Shown in pieces: positions 53,466-61,037 of a stretch of 64,000 nucleotides of DNA (position 1 is the first letter of the stretch; every line of letters starts with the position of its first letter). The notes beneath the pieces were generated by a model. The model was not told the DNA's origin. It worked only from the letters and a program-made list of their open reading frames with translations, and made no database searches. The position numbers and the translations under genes are program-made. This DNA comes from an uncultured Eubacteriales bacterium (lineage in GTDB: Bacteria > Bacillota > Clostridia > Lachnospirales > Lachnospiraceae), in contig URMF01000010.1 in assembly GCA_900548855.1 (NCBI GenBank), positions 1-64,000 on the forward strand, in the 5' to 3' direction.

Positions 53466-53494
53466 CTTGAAGTTTAGTAAAAGTAAACTTCAAG
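53466..53494 (+). promoter_or_regulatory. Palindromic operator just downstream of the promoter
   Basis: CTTGAAGTTTA (53466 to 53476) and TAAACTTCAAG (53484 to 53494) are perfect 11-base arms around seven bases. A partial copy, AAGTTTAGTA, lies upstream at 53424. Location at the transcription start fits autorepression by the XRE regulator. Confidence 0.65.
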
Positions 53495-53531
53495 TTTATT
53501 GGTAATAATCTTCAGCATATAAGGAGAACAT

Positions 53532-54068
53532 ATGAACATCGGATATAAAATTAAGGCTCTCCGGGTTTCCAAAAATCTTACCCAGGAAGAGCTGGCAGAC
53601 CGGGCAGAGCTTTCCAAGGGATTTATTTCCCAGGTGGAAAGGGATTTAACTTCCCCGTCCATTGCGACACTTATGGATATCCTGCAATGCCTGGGCACAA
53701 ACCTGAAAGACTTTTTTAATGACGAGGAAGAGGAACAGATTGTTTTCAGACAGGATGACTATTTTGAGAAAACAGACGAAGAACTGGGCAATAAAATAGA
53801 ATGGATTATTCCCAACGCCCAGAAAAATGAAATGGAGCCAATCCGCCTGACCCTGCAGCCATGTGGTTCCACCTATCCTGACCTGCCCCATGAGGGAGAA
53901 GAATTCGGCTATGTGTTAAGCGGCAGTATCATCATTCATGTGGGAAACAAAAATCACAAAGCAAAAAAGGGCGAAGCCTTTTACTTTACCCCTTCCGGCA
54001 GACATTACATCGAGGCTGGTAAAAATGGTGCTGTCCTGATATGGGTATCCAGCCCCCCAAGCTTCTAA
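53532..54068 (+). CDS. XRE family regulator with cupin domain, probable polyamine operon regulator
   Basis: A 178-residue regulator. The N-terminal helix-turn-helix IKALRVSKNLTQEELADRAE then LSKGFISQVERDLTSPSIAT (residues 7 to 46) is XRE type, and the C-terminal half is a cupin_2 barrel, LPHEGEEFGYVLSGSIIIHV and GEAFYFTPSGRHYIEAG. The polyamine importer genes start 43 bases downstream on the same strand; such cupin-XRE proteins often control pot and puu genes. AAGGAGAACAT precedes the ATG. Polyamine sensing by the cupin is inferred from context. Confidence 0.9.
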   Translation: MNIGYKIKALRVSKNLTQEELADRAELSKGFISQVERDLTSPSIATLMDILQCLGTNLKDFFNDEEEEQIVFRQDDYFEKTDEELGNKIEWIIPNAQKNEMEPIRLTLQPCGSTYPDLPHEGEEFGYVLSGSIIIHVGNKNHKAKKGEAFYFTPSGRHYIEAGKNGAVLIWVSSPPSF

Positions 54069-54111
54069 TCATACCGGACATGACAAAACCCCTAAGGAGG
54101 ACATTGATTCC

Positions 54112-55185
54112 ATGGCGAACAAATTAATCAATCTTGTAAACATAACAAAATCTTATGACAATAATGTGGTACTGGATGACTTGAATTTATACATCCGGGA
54201 AAATGAATTTCTAACCCTGCTGGGTCCCTCTGGATGCGGAAAAACCACTACTCTTCGGATTATAGGTGGATTTGAACAACCGGATTCCGGCAAGATTATG
54301 TTTGATGGCAAGGATATTACTGCTGTTCCGCCAAACAAACGGCAGTTAAATACGGTATTCCAAAAATATGCTCTATTTACCCATATGACCATTGCGGAAA
54401 ATATTGCTTTCGGGCTGAAGCTTAAGAACAAGAGCAAGGCATATATAGATGACAAAATCAAATATGCCCTGAAGCTGGTAAATCTGGACGGATACGAAAA
54501 CCGGAAACCAAATTCCCTAAGCGGCGGTCAGCAGCAGAGAATTGCCATCGCCCGCGCCATTGTAAATGAACCTAAAATTCTTCTTTTAGATGAGCCCCTC
54601 GGTGCTCTGGATTTAAAACTCAGACAGGATATGCAGTACGAGTTAATCCGATTAAAGAACGAACTTGGAATCACCTTTATCTATGTCACCCATGACCAGG
54701 AGGAGGCACTGACCATGAGCGATACCATTGTGGTTATGAACCAGGGATATATCCAGCAGATTGGAACACCGGAAGATATTTATAACGAACCGCAGAATGC
54801 CTTCGTTGCAGACTTTATCGGTGACAGCAACTTAATTGACGCCATGATGATAGAAGACCGCCTTGTTTCCTTTATGGATGCCAGATGGAAGTGCGTAGAT
54901 GAGGGCTTTGGCAGCAACAAACCGGTGGATGTGGTTATACGCCCGGAGGATGTTATATTATGTAAACCTGAAGAGGGCACAATTTTCGGAGAAGTAACTC
55001 ATGTCATTTTCAAAGGTGTGCATTACGAAATGGAGGTTATGGCAGGCGGCTTTGATTGGCTGGTACACTCAACTGTTATGCATCCTGTAGGGGAACCGGT
55101 AGGAATCAGCGTAGACCCATTTAACATCCAGATTATGCACAAACCGGAATCTGAAGACGAGGAGGTAGCCTACATTGAAGAGTAA
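54112..55185 (+). CDS. potA: Spermidine/putrescine ABC transporter ATP-binding protein PotA
   Basis: A 357-residue ATPase. Walker A GPSGCGKTTTLR near 38, Q-loop TVFQKYALFTHMT near 82, signature NSLSGGQQQRIAIARA near 133, Walker B ILLLDEPLGALDLKLR near 156 and switch THDQEEALTMSD are complete. The C-terminal regulatory TOBE region VVIRPEDVILCKPEEGTIFG near 270 is typical of PotA. AAGGAGGACAT precedes the ATG. It overlaps potB by 11 bases. Confidence 0.94.
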   Translation: MANKLINLVNITKSYDNNVVLDDLNLYIRENEFLTLLGPSGCGKTTTLRIIGGFEQPDSGKIMFDGKDITAVPPNKRQLNTVFQKYALFTHMTIAENIAFGLKLKNKSKAYIDDKIKYALKLVNLDGYENRKPNSLSGGQQQRIAIARAIVNEPKILLLDEPLGALDLKLRQDMQYELIRLKNELGITFIYVTHDQEEALTMSDTIVVMNQGYIQQIGTPEDIYNEPQNAFVADFIGDSNLIDAMMIEDRLVSFMDARWKCVDEGFGSNKPVDVVIRPEDVILCKPEEGTIFGEVTHVIFKGVHYEMEVMAGGFDWLVHSTVMHPVGEPVGISVDPFNIQIMHKPESEDEEVAYIEE

Positions 55186-55996
55186 ACAAGGAAAATGGCT
55201 GGCAATGCCCTTTACCGTATGGTCAGTTATCTTTATTCTGATACCGCTTTTCATGATTTTCTACTACGGACTGGTAGATAAATCCGGTGCCTTTACCCTT
55301 GATAACATTACCGCTATCGCAGAACCAGAACATATGAAGGCATTATTACTGTCCATTCTGCTCTCCCTGATTGCCACTGTAATCTGTCTGTTTCTGGCAT
55401 ACCCACTTGCCATGATTTTGTCAAAGCTGGGAGTAAACCAGAATAGTTTTATTGTACTGATTTTTATTCTGCCAATGTGGATGAATTTTTTACTACGAAC
55501 TCTTGCCTGGCAGACACTGCTGGAAAAAACCGGAGTCATCAACTCCATATTGTCCTATCTCCATCTGCCGGCGCTGAATATCATAAACACCCCTTATGCC
55601 ATCATACTTGGCATGGTATATAATTTTCTGCCATTTATGGTATTGCCTATTTACAACTCTCTGATTAAATTGGATTCGGATGTAATCAATGCGGCAAGAG
55701 ACCTTGGCGCAAACAGTGTACAGACCTTTACCAAGGTTATCTTTCCCTTAACCATTCCCGGTGTAATCAGCGGTATAACCATGGTATTTATTCCTGCCCT
55801 CACCACCTTTGTGATTTCAAACCTACTAGGTGGAAGCAAAATTCTGTTAATTGGAAATGTGATTGAGCAGGAATTTACCCAGGCAAGCAATTGGAATCTG
55901 GGAAGCGGGCTTTCCCTGGTTATGATGATTTTCATCATTATCAGTATGGCTGCTTCTGCACTATTTGATAAAGACGGGGAGGGAAGCTTAGTCTGA
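55175..55996 (+). CDS. potB: Spermidine/putrescine ABC transporter permease PotB
   Basis: A 273-residue permease with six membrane segments. The EAA loop VINAARDLGANSVQTFTKVI near residue 170 and FVISNLLGGSKILLIGNVIE near 210 are typical of PotB. The start is a TTG at 55175, ten bases after GGAGGT, within the end of potA; there is no better ATG. It ends with a one-base overlap (TGATG) with the potCD gene. Confidence 0.92.
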   Translation: MKSKQGKWLAMPFTVWSVIFILIPLFMIFYYGLVDKSGAFTLDNITAIAEPEHMKALLLSILLSLIATVICLFLAYPLAMILSKLGVNQNSFIVLIFILPMWMNFLLRTLAWQTLLEKTGVINSILSYLHLPALNIINTPYAIILGMVYNFLPFMVLPIYNSLIKLDSDVINAARDLGANSVQTFTKVIFPLTIPGVISGITMVFIPALTTFVISNLLGGSKILLIGNVIEQEFTQASNWNLGSGLSLVMMIFIIISMAASALFDKDGEGSLV

Positions 55997-57858
55997 TGAA
56001 ACGATTTTTGGAACGATTTTATATAATCATTATATTTATTTTTCTCTATGCCCCGATTGTAACACTGATGATTCTGTCCTTTAATAACAGCAGAACCAGA
56101 GCAAAATGGGGTGGCTTTACCCTGGCCTGGTATTCCTCCTTATTTGAAAACCAGACTATTATGCAGGCACTTTACAACACGCTTTTTATTGCAATTGTGT
56201 CCTCTGTTGCAGCCACACTAATCGGAACGATTACCTGCATTGCCTTAGGCAATATGAAGACCCGTTCCCGGAATATCCTGCTTGGAATCAACAACATTCC
56301 AATGCTGAATGCAGATATTGTAACCGGAATTTCCCTGATGCTTCTATTCATCAGCTTCGGTCTCCGCTTTGGAATGCAGACGATACTACTGGCACATATT
56401 ACCTTTAATATTCCCTATGTAATTCTAAATGTGATGCCAAAGTTCCGGCAGTTGAACCCCCATACCTATGAGGCAGCGTTGGACCTTGGTGCCTCACCAG
56501 TATATGCCTTTTTCAAGGTTATTTTTCCGGACATTTTACCGGGTGTGCTATCAGGTTTTCTCATGGCATTTACCATGTCCTTAGATGACTTTATCATCAC
56601 CCATTTTACAAAGGGCGCCGGTGTGGATACCCTTTCCACTAAAATATACACAGAGGTTCGCAAGGGCATCAAGCCTGAAATGTATGCACTTTCCACCATT
56701 ATTTTTGTTGCGGTGTTTGTGCTGCTTTTAATTGTGAACCTGGCACCAGTATGGAAAGAAAAATGTGTCCATACCAGAAAAACCCTGCAGCCGGGGATGA
56801 AAAAATATATTTCCGCTGCCACTGCGTGCATTTTAATCATCATCTCCATCTTTATTTATAACGGTAGTACTTCCCTGCAGGACAATGGACAGGTTATCGT
56901 CTACAACTGGGGAGAATATTTAGACCCGGATGTCATTGATATATTTGAAGCGGAAACCGGTATTGAAGTCATATACGATGAATATGAGACAAATGAAACC
57001 ATGTATCCAAAAATCGAGTCCGGTGCGACCCAGTATGATGTAGTCTGCCCTTCCGATTACATGATTCAGAAAATGATTGAAAATGATTTACTGGCAGAAA
57101 TTGATTTTAACAACGTGCCAAATGCGGTAAACATTGATAAAAACTACTACCACCAGTCTAAAGAATTTGACCCGGAAAATAAATACAGCATTCCCTACTG
57201 CGTGGGTACCGTAGGTATTCTTTACAATAAAACCATGGTAGACGAAACGGTGGATTCCTGGGACATTTTATGGAATGAAAAGTATGCTGATAATATCCTG
57301 ATGCAGGATTCCGTAAGAGACGCCTTCATGGTGGCATTAAAAAAGCTTGGCTATTCCATGAATTCTACCGATGAAAATGAACTAAAACAGTCCAGGGATG
57401 CTTTAATTGAACAAAAACCTTTCACTCAGGCTTATGTGGTGGACCAGGTAAGAGATAAAATGATTGGCAACGAAGCTGCCATCGGTGTCATTTACTCCGG
57501 AGAAGCTATCTATACACAGCGGGAAAATCCGGATTTGGAGTATGTGATTCCAAAGGAAGGAACCAATGTATGGATTGACTCCTGGTGCATTTTAAAAGAT
57601 GCCCCAAACAAAGACAATGCAGAGAAATTCATCAATTTCCTCTGCCGTCCGGATATTGCCCTCATGAATTTTGAGTATATCACCTACTCCACTCCAAACA
57701 CAGAGGCTCGCAAGCTCATTGAAGATGAGGAGATACGAAACAGTGAAATTGCATTTCCGGATTTGTCAAAATATAACAATCTGGAAACCTTCCAGTATCT
57801 TGGAGAGGACGCTGACCGGATATACAACGCATTTTGGAAAGAAGTAAAATCCAGATAA
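55996..57858 (+). CDS. PotC-PotD fusion: spermidine/putrescine permease fused to binding protein
   Basis: A 620-residue fusion. Residues 1 to 255 are a PotC permease with six membrane segments and the EAA loop TYEAALDLGASPVYAFFKVI near 155. A further membrane segment near 275 to 295 (ATACILIIISIFIYNGS) leads into a PotD binding domain, VIVYNWGEYLDPDVIDIFEA onward, with CPSDYMIQKM and YSIPYCVGTVGILYNKTMV near 395. The binding domain is thus tethered to the channel and needs no lipid anchor. Reading frame is continuous without a stop. Fusions of this type occur in other Firmicutes. Confidence 0.92.
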   Translation: MKRFLERFYIIIIFIFLYAPIVTLMILSFNNSRTRAKWGGFTLAWYSSLFENQTIMQALYNTLFIAIVSSVAATLIGTITCIALGNMKTRSRNILLGINNIPMLNADIVTGISLMLLFISFGLRFGMQTILLAHITFNIPYVILNVMPKFRQLNPHTYEAALDLGASPVYAFFKVIFPDILPGVLSGFLMAFTMSLDDFIITHFTKGAGVDTLSTKIYTEVRKGIKPEMYALSTIIFVAVFVLLLIVNLAPVWKEKCVHTRKTLQPGMKKYISAATACILIIISIFIYNGSTSLQDNGQVIVYNWGEYLDPDVIDIFEAETGIEVIYDEYETNETMYPKIESGATQYDVVCPSDYMIQKMIENDLLAEIDFNNVPNAVNIDKNYYHQSKEFDPENKYSIPYCVGTVGILYNKTMVDETVDSWDILWNEKYADNILMQDSVRDAFMVALKKLGYSMNSTDENELKQSRDALIEQKPFTQAYVVDQVRDKMIGNEAAIGVIYSGEAIYTQRENPDLEYVIPKEGTNVWIDSWCILKDAPNKDNAEKFINFLCRPDIALMNFEYITYSTPNTEARKLIEDEEIRNSEIAFPDLSKYNNLETFQYLGEDADRIYNAFWKEVKSR

Positions 57859-57973
57859 CACATAATTTTTACTATCGGAAGCTGTAAATGTATATATGCC
57901 TTTTGCGTATGATACAGTGTATCAATCAGCCATATATAACAGGGACGATTTTGGCAATCAACTAGATTCCTTA

Positions 57974-58228
57974 GAAAGCTGCTGTTTTTACAGACATTTG
58001 CCATGTGCGTCCGAAGTGATTGTCTGAGTGCCACGCAGTGGTTCTCGTTGGTTGCAGACACGCGTTTGCTCCGCTTCAAACGCAGGGGACACTAGGAACC
58101 TAAAGGACAGGTTCCAAGTGCCCGCGTTCTCAGAGGGTCTGCACACCAATCGAGAAACTACTTGCCGTGGCACGAGTTTTCACATAGGACGCACAATAAA
58201 GGCAAATGTCTAAAAACATCCAGCTTTC
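57974..58228. repeat. Long imperfect hairpin element D
   Basis: About 255 bases folding back on themselves. GAAAGCTG (57974) pairs with CAGCTTTC (to 58228). GACATTTGCC pairs with GGCAAATGTC, TGTGCGTCC with GGACGCACA, GTGCCACG with CGTGGCAC, and GTTGCAGAC with GTCTGCAC. The apex GGGACACTAGGAACCT pairs with AGGTTCCAAGTGCCC, and a side hairpin GCGTTTG/CAAACGC lies next to it. Open frames on both strands just reflect the palindrome. The remaining bases between 57859 and 58401 hold nothing recognisable. Confidence 0.85.
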
Positions 58229-58401
58229 AATGAATCGTGAAGTTGTGCAAAAATCGTCACGTTTATACATAGCTGATGCTATACAAAAAAGCAGTGAAAG
58301 GCATGAAAATGTTAAAAGGTTTCCGATAATGAGAATTATGTACTTTTTCAAGAAAGTCAGCACCGGACAGGGTCGGACGGTTGTAGCGGAGGTCTATGCC
58401 T

Positions 58402-59073
58402 TTATTTGTACTTTTTTAAAAATTCCTCATATCCCTTTCGTCTCAGCTTACAACTTGGACAACTGCCACAACCATCTCCCTTAACGCCGTTATAGCACGT
58501 CAGGGTTTTGTTGCGCACAAGCTCTAATCCACCTAAATCATCTGCCAGCTTCCAGGTGTCTGCCTTGTCAATCCACATCAGAGGCGTTTCAATGCAAAAT
58601 GTATATTCCATGGCAAGATTTAAGGTTGTATTAAGGGATTTTATAAAGACATCCCGGCAGTCCGGATATCCCGAAAAATCACTTTGGGACACTCCCGTTA
58701 TCAAGTCCGTTATTCCCCTCTGCTTTGCAAAAACGGCAGCAAAGGTAAGAAAAAGCATATTTCTCCCATCCACTACACTGTTAGGAGTTCCCTCCTCCGG
58801 GGCATTCTCGTCTACCACAATATCCTCCCGGGTCAGCGAATTTGGCGCTAACTGGTTTAAAAGCCCCATGTCCATGACATGCCATTCCACACCTAACTCT
58901 TCCGTAATCTCCCTTGCACATTCAAGCTCTGCCTTATGCTTTTGTCCATAGTCAAAAGATACCGCAACCACTTTCCTGTAATGTTTTAATGCCCAGAGCA
59001 GACAGGTCGTACTGTCCTGCCCACCACTAAAAATGACGACTGCCGCATCCTTATTCCGCGTATTCCTATTCAT
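58402..59073 (-). CDS. queC: 7-cyano-7-deazaguanine synthase QueC
   Basis: A 223-residue ATP-dependent enzyme converting 7-carboxy-7-deazaguanine to preQ0 for queuosine. The PP-loop AVVIFSGGQDSTTCLLWALK near 12 and the four-cysteine zinc site LTCYNGVKGDGCGSCPSCKL near 192 are intact. SFDYGQKHKAELECA near 40 is typical. It is the last gene of queD-queE-folE-queC on the minus strand, 38 bases after folE. Complete length. Confidence 0.95.
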   Translation of the reverse strand: MNRNTRNKDAAVVIFSGGQDSTTCLLWALKHYRKVVAVSFDYGQKHKAELECAREITEELGVEWHVMDMGLLNQLAPNSLTREDIVVDENAPEEGTPNSVVDGRNMLFLTFAAVFAKQRGITDLITGVSQSDFSGYPDCRDVFIKSLNTTLNLAMEYTFCIETPLMWIDKADTWKLADDLGGLELVRNKTLTCYNGVKGDGCGSCPSCKLRRKGYEEFLKKYK

Positions 59074-59111
59074 AACCTGCTCTCCTTTTCCTATTTATTA
59101 TATTTTCATTT

Positions 59112-59690
59112 CTATTTTATCATCATCAGCAGCTTATTCTGCAGCTCCGGCTCCTTCTCAAATCTCCCCCGGAAAGTAGTTGTCACGGTCTTCGCTGATG
59201 GCTTCCGGATTCCCCGGGCTGTCATACAGCTATGATTCCCCTCGATATAAACCGCCACATCAGAGGCTCCTGTAGCTTTGCTGATGACCTCCGCTATATC
59301 CGTTCCAATCCGTTCCTGCAGCTGCAGCCGTTTTGCCACCATATCTGCAATCCTGGCAATCTTGCTCAGTCCAATCACCTTTCCATTGGGAATATACGCC
59401 ACCGTTACCTTCATGTCATACATCAGTGCAAGATGGTGCTCACAATAGCTGAACACCTCGATATCTTTTACCACCACCATATCTTCCCCGCTGCCCTCTG
59501 GTATCTCAAAGCTCTTAGAATACATTTCCGCAATCTCATCATTGGTATAATTCATTCCCTCAAACACTTCCGCATACATTCTCGCCACGCGGTCTGGTGT
59601 ATCCTTCAAGCCTCCCCTATCCGGATCATCCCCGAGTGCAGTCAGAATCCCTCTGATATGCTCCTTTATTGCTTTCTCATCTATCGCCAT
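59112..59690 (-). CDS. folE: GTP cyclohydrolase I
   Basis: A 192-residue enzyme making 7,8-dihydroneopterin triphosphate, first step for both folate and queuosine. LKDTPDRVARMYAEVFEGM near 37, the zinc site FSYCEHHLALMYDMKVTVAY near 83 and SCMTARGIRKPSA near 153 match. The ATG at 59690 is preceded by GGAGGATAAT. Placement in the que cluster suggests it supplies QueD. 57 bases separate it from queE upstream. Confidence 0.95.
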   Translation of the reverse strand: MAIDEKAIKEHIRGILTALGDDPDRGGLKDTPDRVARMYAEVFEGMNYTNDEIAEMYSKSFEIPEGSGEDMVVVKDIEVFSYCEHHLALMYDMKVTVAYIPNGKVIGLSKIARIADMVAKRLQLQERIGTDIAEVISKATGASDVAVYIEGNHSCMTARGIRKPSAKTVTTTFRGRFEKEPELQNKLLMMIK

Positions 59691-59747
59691 ATTATCCTCC
59701 AATCTGCTGTCATGCCAGCCGCCTTATTTCATCAGGCCCTGCAAATT

Positions 59748-60443
59748 CTATACGCCCCGCTTATCCGGGCTCCAGATAAATTTGTGAAGCTGTAACTGGA
59801 TATTCACATCATTCATCTTCTCTTCTATCAAAAAATCAACCATTTCTGCCGGCTCTATCCTGCCAAAGCAGGGGCTTAAATAAATGCCGCATCCTTTCTC
59901 CACCAGATGATAAGTTTCAATAATTTGTTTTGCTTTTAATAAATCCTCCCGGCTTCCAACTACAAATTTTACTGTATCAGAAGCCCTTACCTTCCGGTAA
60001 TTTTCCAAATACATCCGGTCTTCCATACCACTGACAGCCGTTTTATAATCCAGTGTAAATGACACATTGTCCCATGACGCTTCGTCAGCTTCCTTAAAAA
60101 AAGCACTTATATCCACACTTCCATTGGTCTCAATCTCAATCCGAAGACCTTCATCCCGCCGGAGCAGTGTCAAAAGCTCTTTTATGCCGTTTTGCAGCAA
60201 CGGCTCCCCTCCGGTCAAGGTTACATTTTGCACACCGCTTTCTTTTATCTTCTCGTAGATTTCCTCTTTTGTGCAGAGCTCATAGGAAACATCTGGCGCA
60301 TTCGCCCATTTCGTATCACAGTATTCACAATTCAAGTTACAGCCGGCAAAACGGATAAACACTGCCAGTTGTCCGACGCGCCTGCCCTCTCCATTAATAC
60401 TGGTAAAACGCTCCACAACACGGAATTGATTCCCATCCTTCAT
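59748..60443 (-). CDS. queE: 7-carboxy-7-deazaguanine synthase QueE (radical SAM)
   Basis: A 231-residue radical SAM enzyme rearranging 6-carboxytetrahydropterin to 7-carboxy-7-deazaguanine. The cluster motif FAGCNLNCEYCDTKWANAP near 33 has C-x3-C-x2-C, and VTLTGGEPLLQNGIKELL near 74 is the SAM-binding block. FTSINGEGRRVGQLAVFIRF at the N terminus is the QueE start. It overlaps queD by four bases. Confidence 0.95.
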   Translation of the reverse strand: MKDGNQFRVVERFTSINGEGRRVGQLAVFIRFAGCNLNCEYCDTKWANAPDVSYELCTKEEIYEKIKESGVQNVTLTGGEPLLQNGIKELLTLLRRDEGLRIEIETNGSVDISAFFKEADEASWDNVSFTLDYKTAVSGMEDRMYLENYRKVRASDTVKFVVGSREDLLKAKQIIETYHLVEKGCGIYLSPCFGRIEPAEMVDFLIEEKMNDVNIQLQLHKFIWSPDKRGV

Positions 60444-60859
60444 CTGCTATACCCCGCACAGTTATTTGGCGTTTCATATACCTTAACTAATACTACCTGA
60501 TACTCCCTTTCCTCCATCCTGTTGAAGAAATATTCTGCCAGATTTTCTGCTGTAGGACGGAAAGGAAGCTCCACCATACGGAAATTTTCTTCAGCCAAGG
60601 CTTCCTTCGTCTTTTCCTTAAGACTTCCCTCCTCTATTATCAGACTGTGGTCAAGCCCATCTGCCAGTTGGTTTAATTCCTCTTTCAGAGTCTTAAAATC
60701 CACCACCATTCCGCAAATCTGCCCTTCCTGTTCTACCTCCTCTGACGCCACGGTTACCTCAACGGTCCAGCGATGGCCATGGATATTGCTGCATTTTCCC
60801 ACATATCCTTTTAAGAAATGTGCGCTGTCAAAGCTGGCACTGGTCTGTAATGTATACAT
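60440..60859 (-). CDS. queD: 6-carboxytetrahydropterin synthase QueD
   Basis: A 139-residue zinc enzyme converting dihydroneopterin triphosphate to 6-carboxytetrahydropterin. Zinc histidines are in SFDSAHFLKGY near 12 and CSNIHGHRWTVEV near 23 to 36, with the catalytic cysteine before NIHGH. The catalytic DHSLIIEE block lies near 72. It is the first gene of the cluster, preceded by AAGGAGATGAG, a terminator and a probable preQ1 riboswitch. Confidence 0.94.
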   Translation of the reverse strand: MYTLQTSASFDSAHFLKGYVGKCSNIHGHRWTVEVTVASEEVEQEGQICGMVVDFKTLKEELNQLADGLDHSLIIEEGSLKEKTKEALAEENFRMVELPFRPTAENLAEYFFNRMEEREYQVVLVKVYETPNNCAGYSR

Positions 60860-60906
60860 AATTTTCTCATCTCCTTCTTATTAATTATAACTGTTCTATA
60901 CAAAGT

Positions 60907-60946
60907 CAAAAACACCTGTATACAGACTAAGTCTGAATACAGGTGT
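60907..60946 (-). terminator. Terminator in the queD leader, probable riboswitch expression platform
   Basis: Minus strand: ACACCTGTATTCAGAC pairs with GTCTGTATACAGGTGT around three bases (60912 to 60946), then five T. It lies between the preQ1-I-like aptamer and queD. Confidence 0.75.
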
Positions 60947-60975
60947 CACAATTCCAATAATCCTGTTCTGTTCAG

Positions 60976-61018
60976 CCCTAGTTTTATTTTAAGACAGGAT
61001 GGTACCAATGAACTGTCT
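60976..61018 (-). promoter_or_regulatory. preQ1-I riboswitch aptamer candidate
   Basis: Minus strand, 43 bases: stem AGACAG (61018 to 61013) pairs with CTGTCT (60997 to 60992), loop starts TTC and contains TACC, and the tail TAAAATAAAACTAGGG is the A-rich strand plus pairing end typical of preQ1-I aptamers. It lies before queD, followed by a terminator. Confidence 0.72.
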
Positions 61019-61037
61019 GTTTTTCATTTTATAAATC

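Noticed and set aside
57988..58363. Open frames on both strands between potCD and queC
   Set aside because: They mirror each other because of hairpin D and have no start signals.
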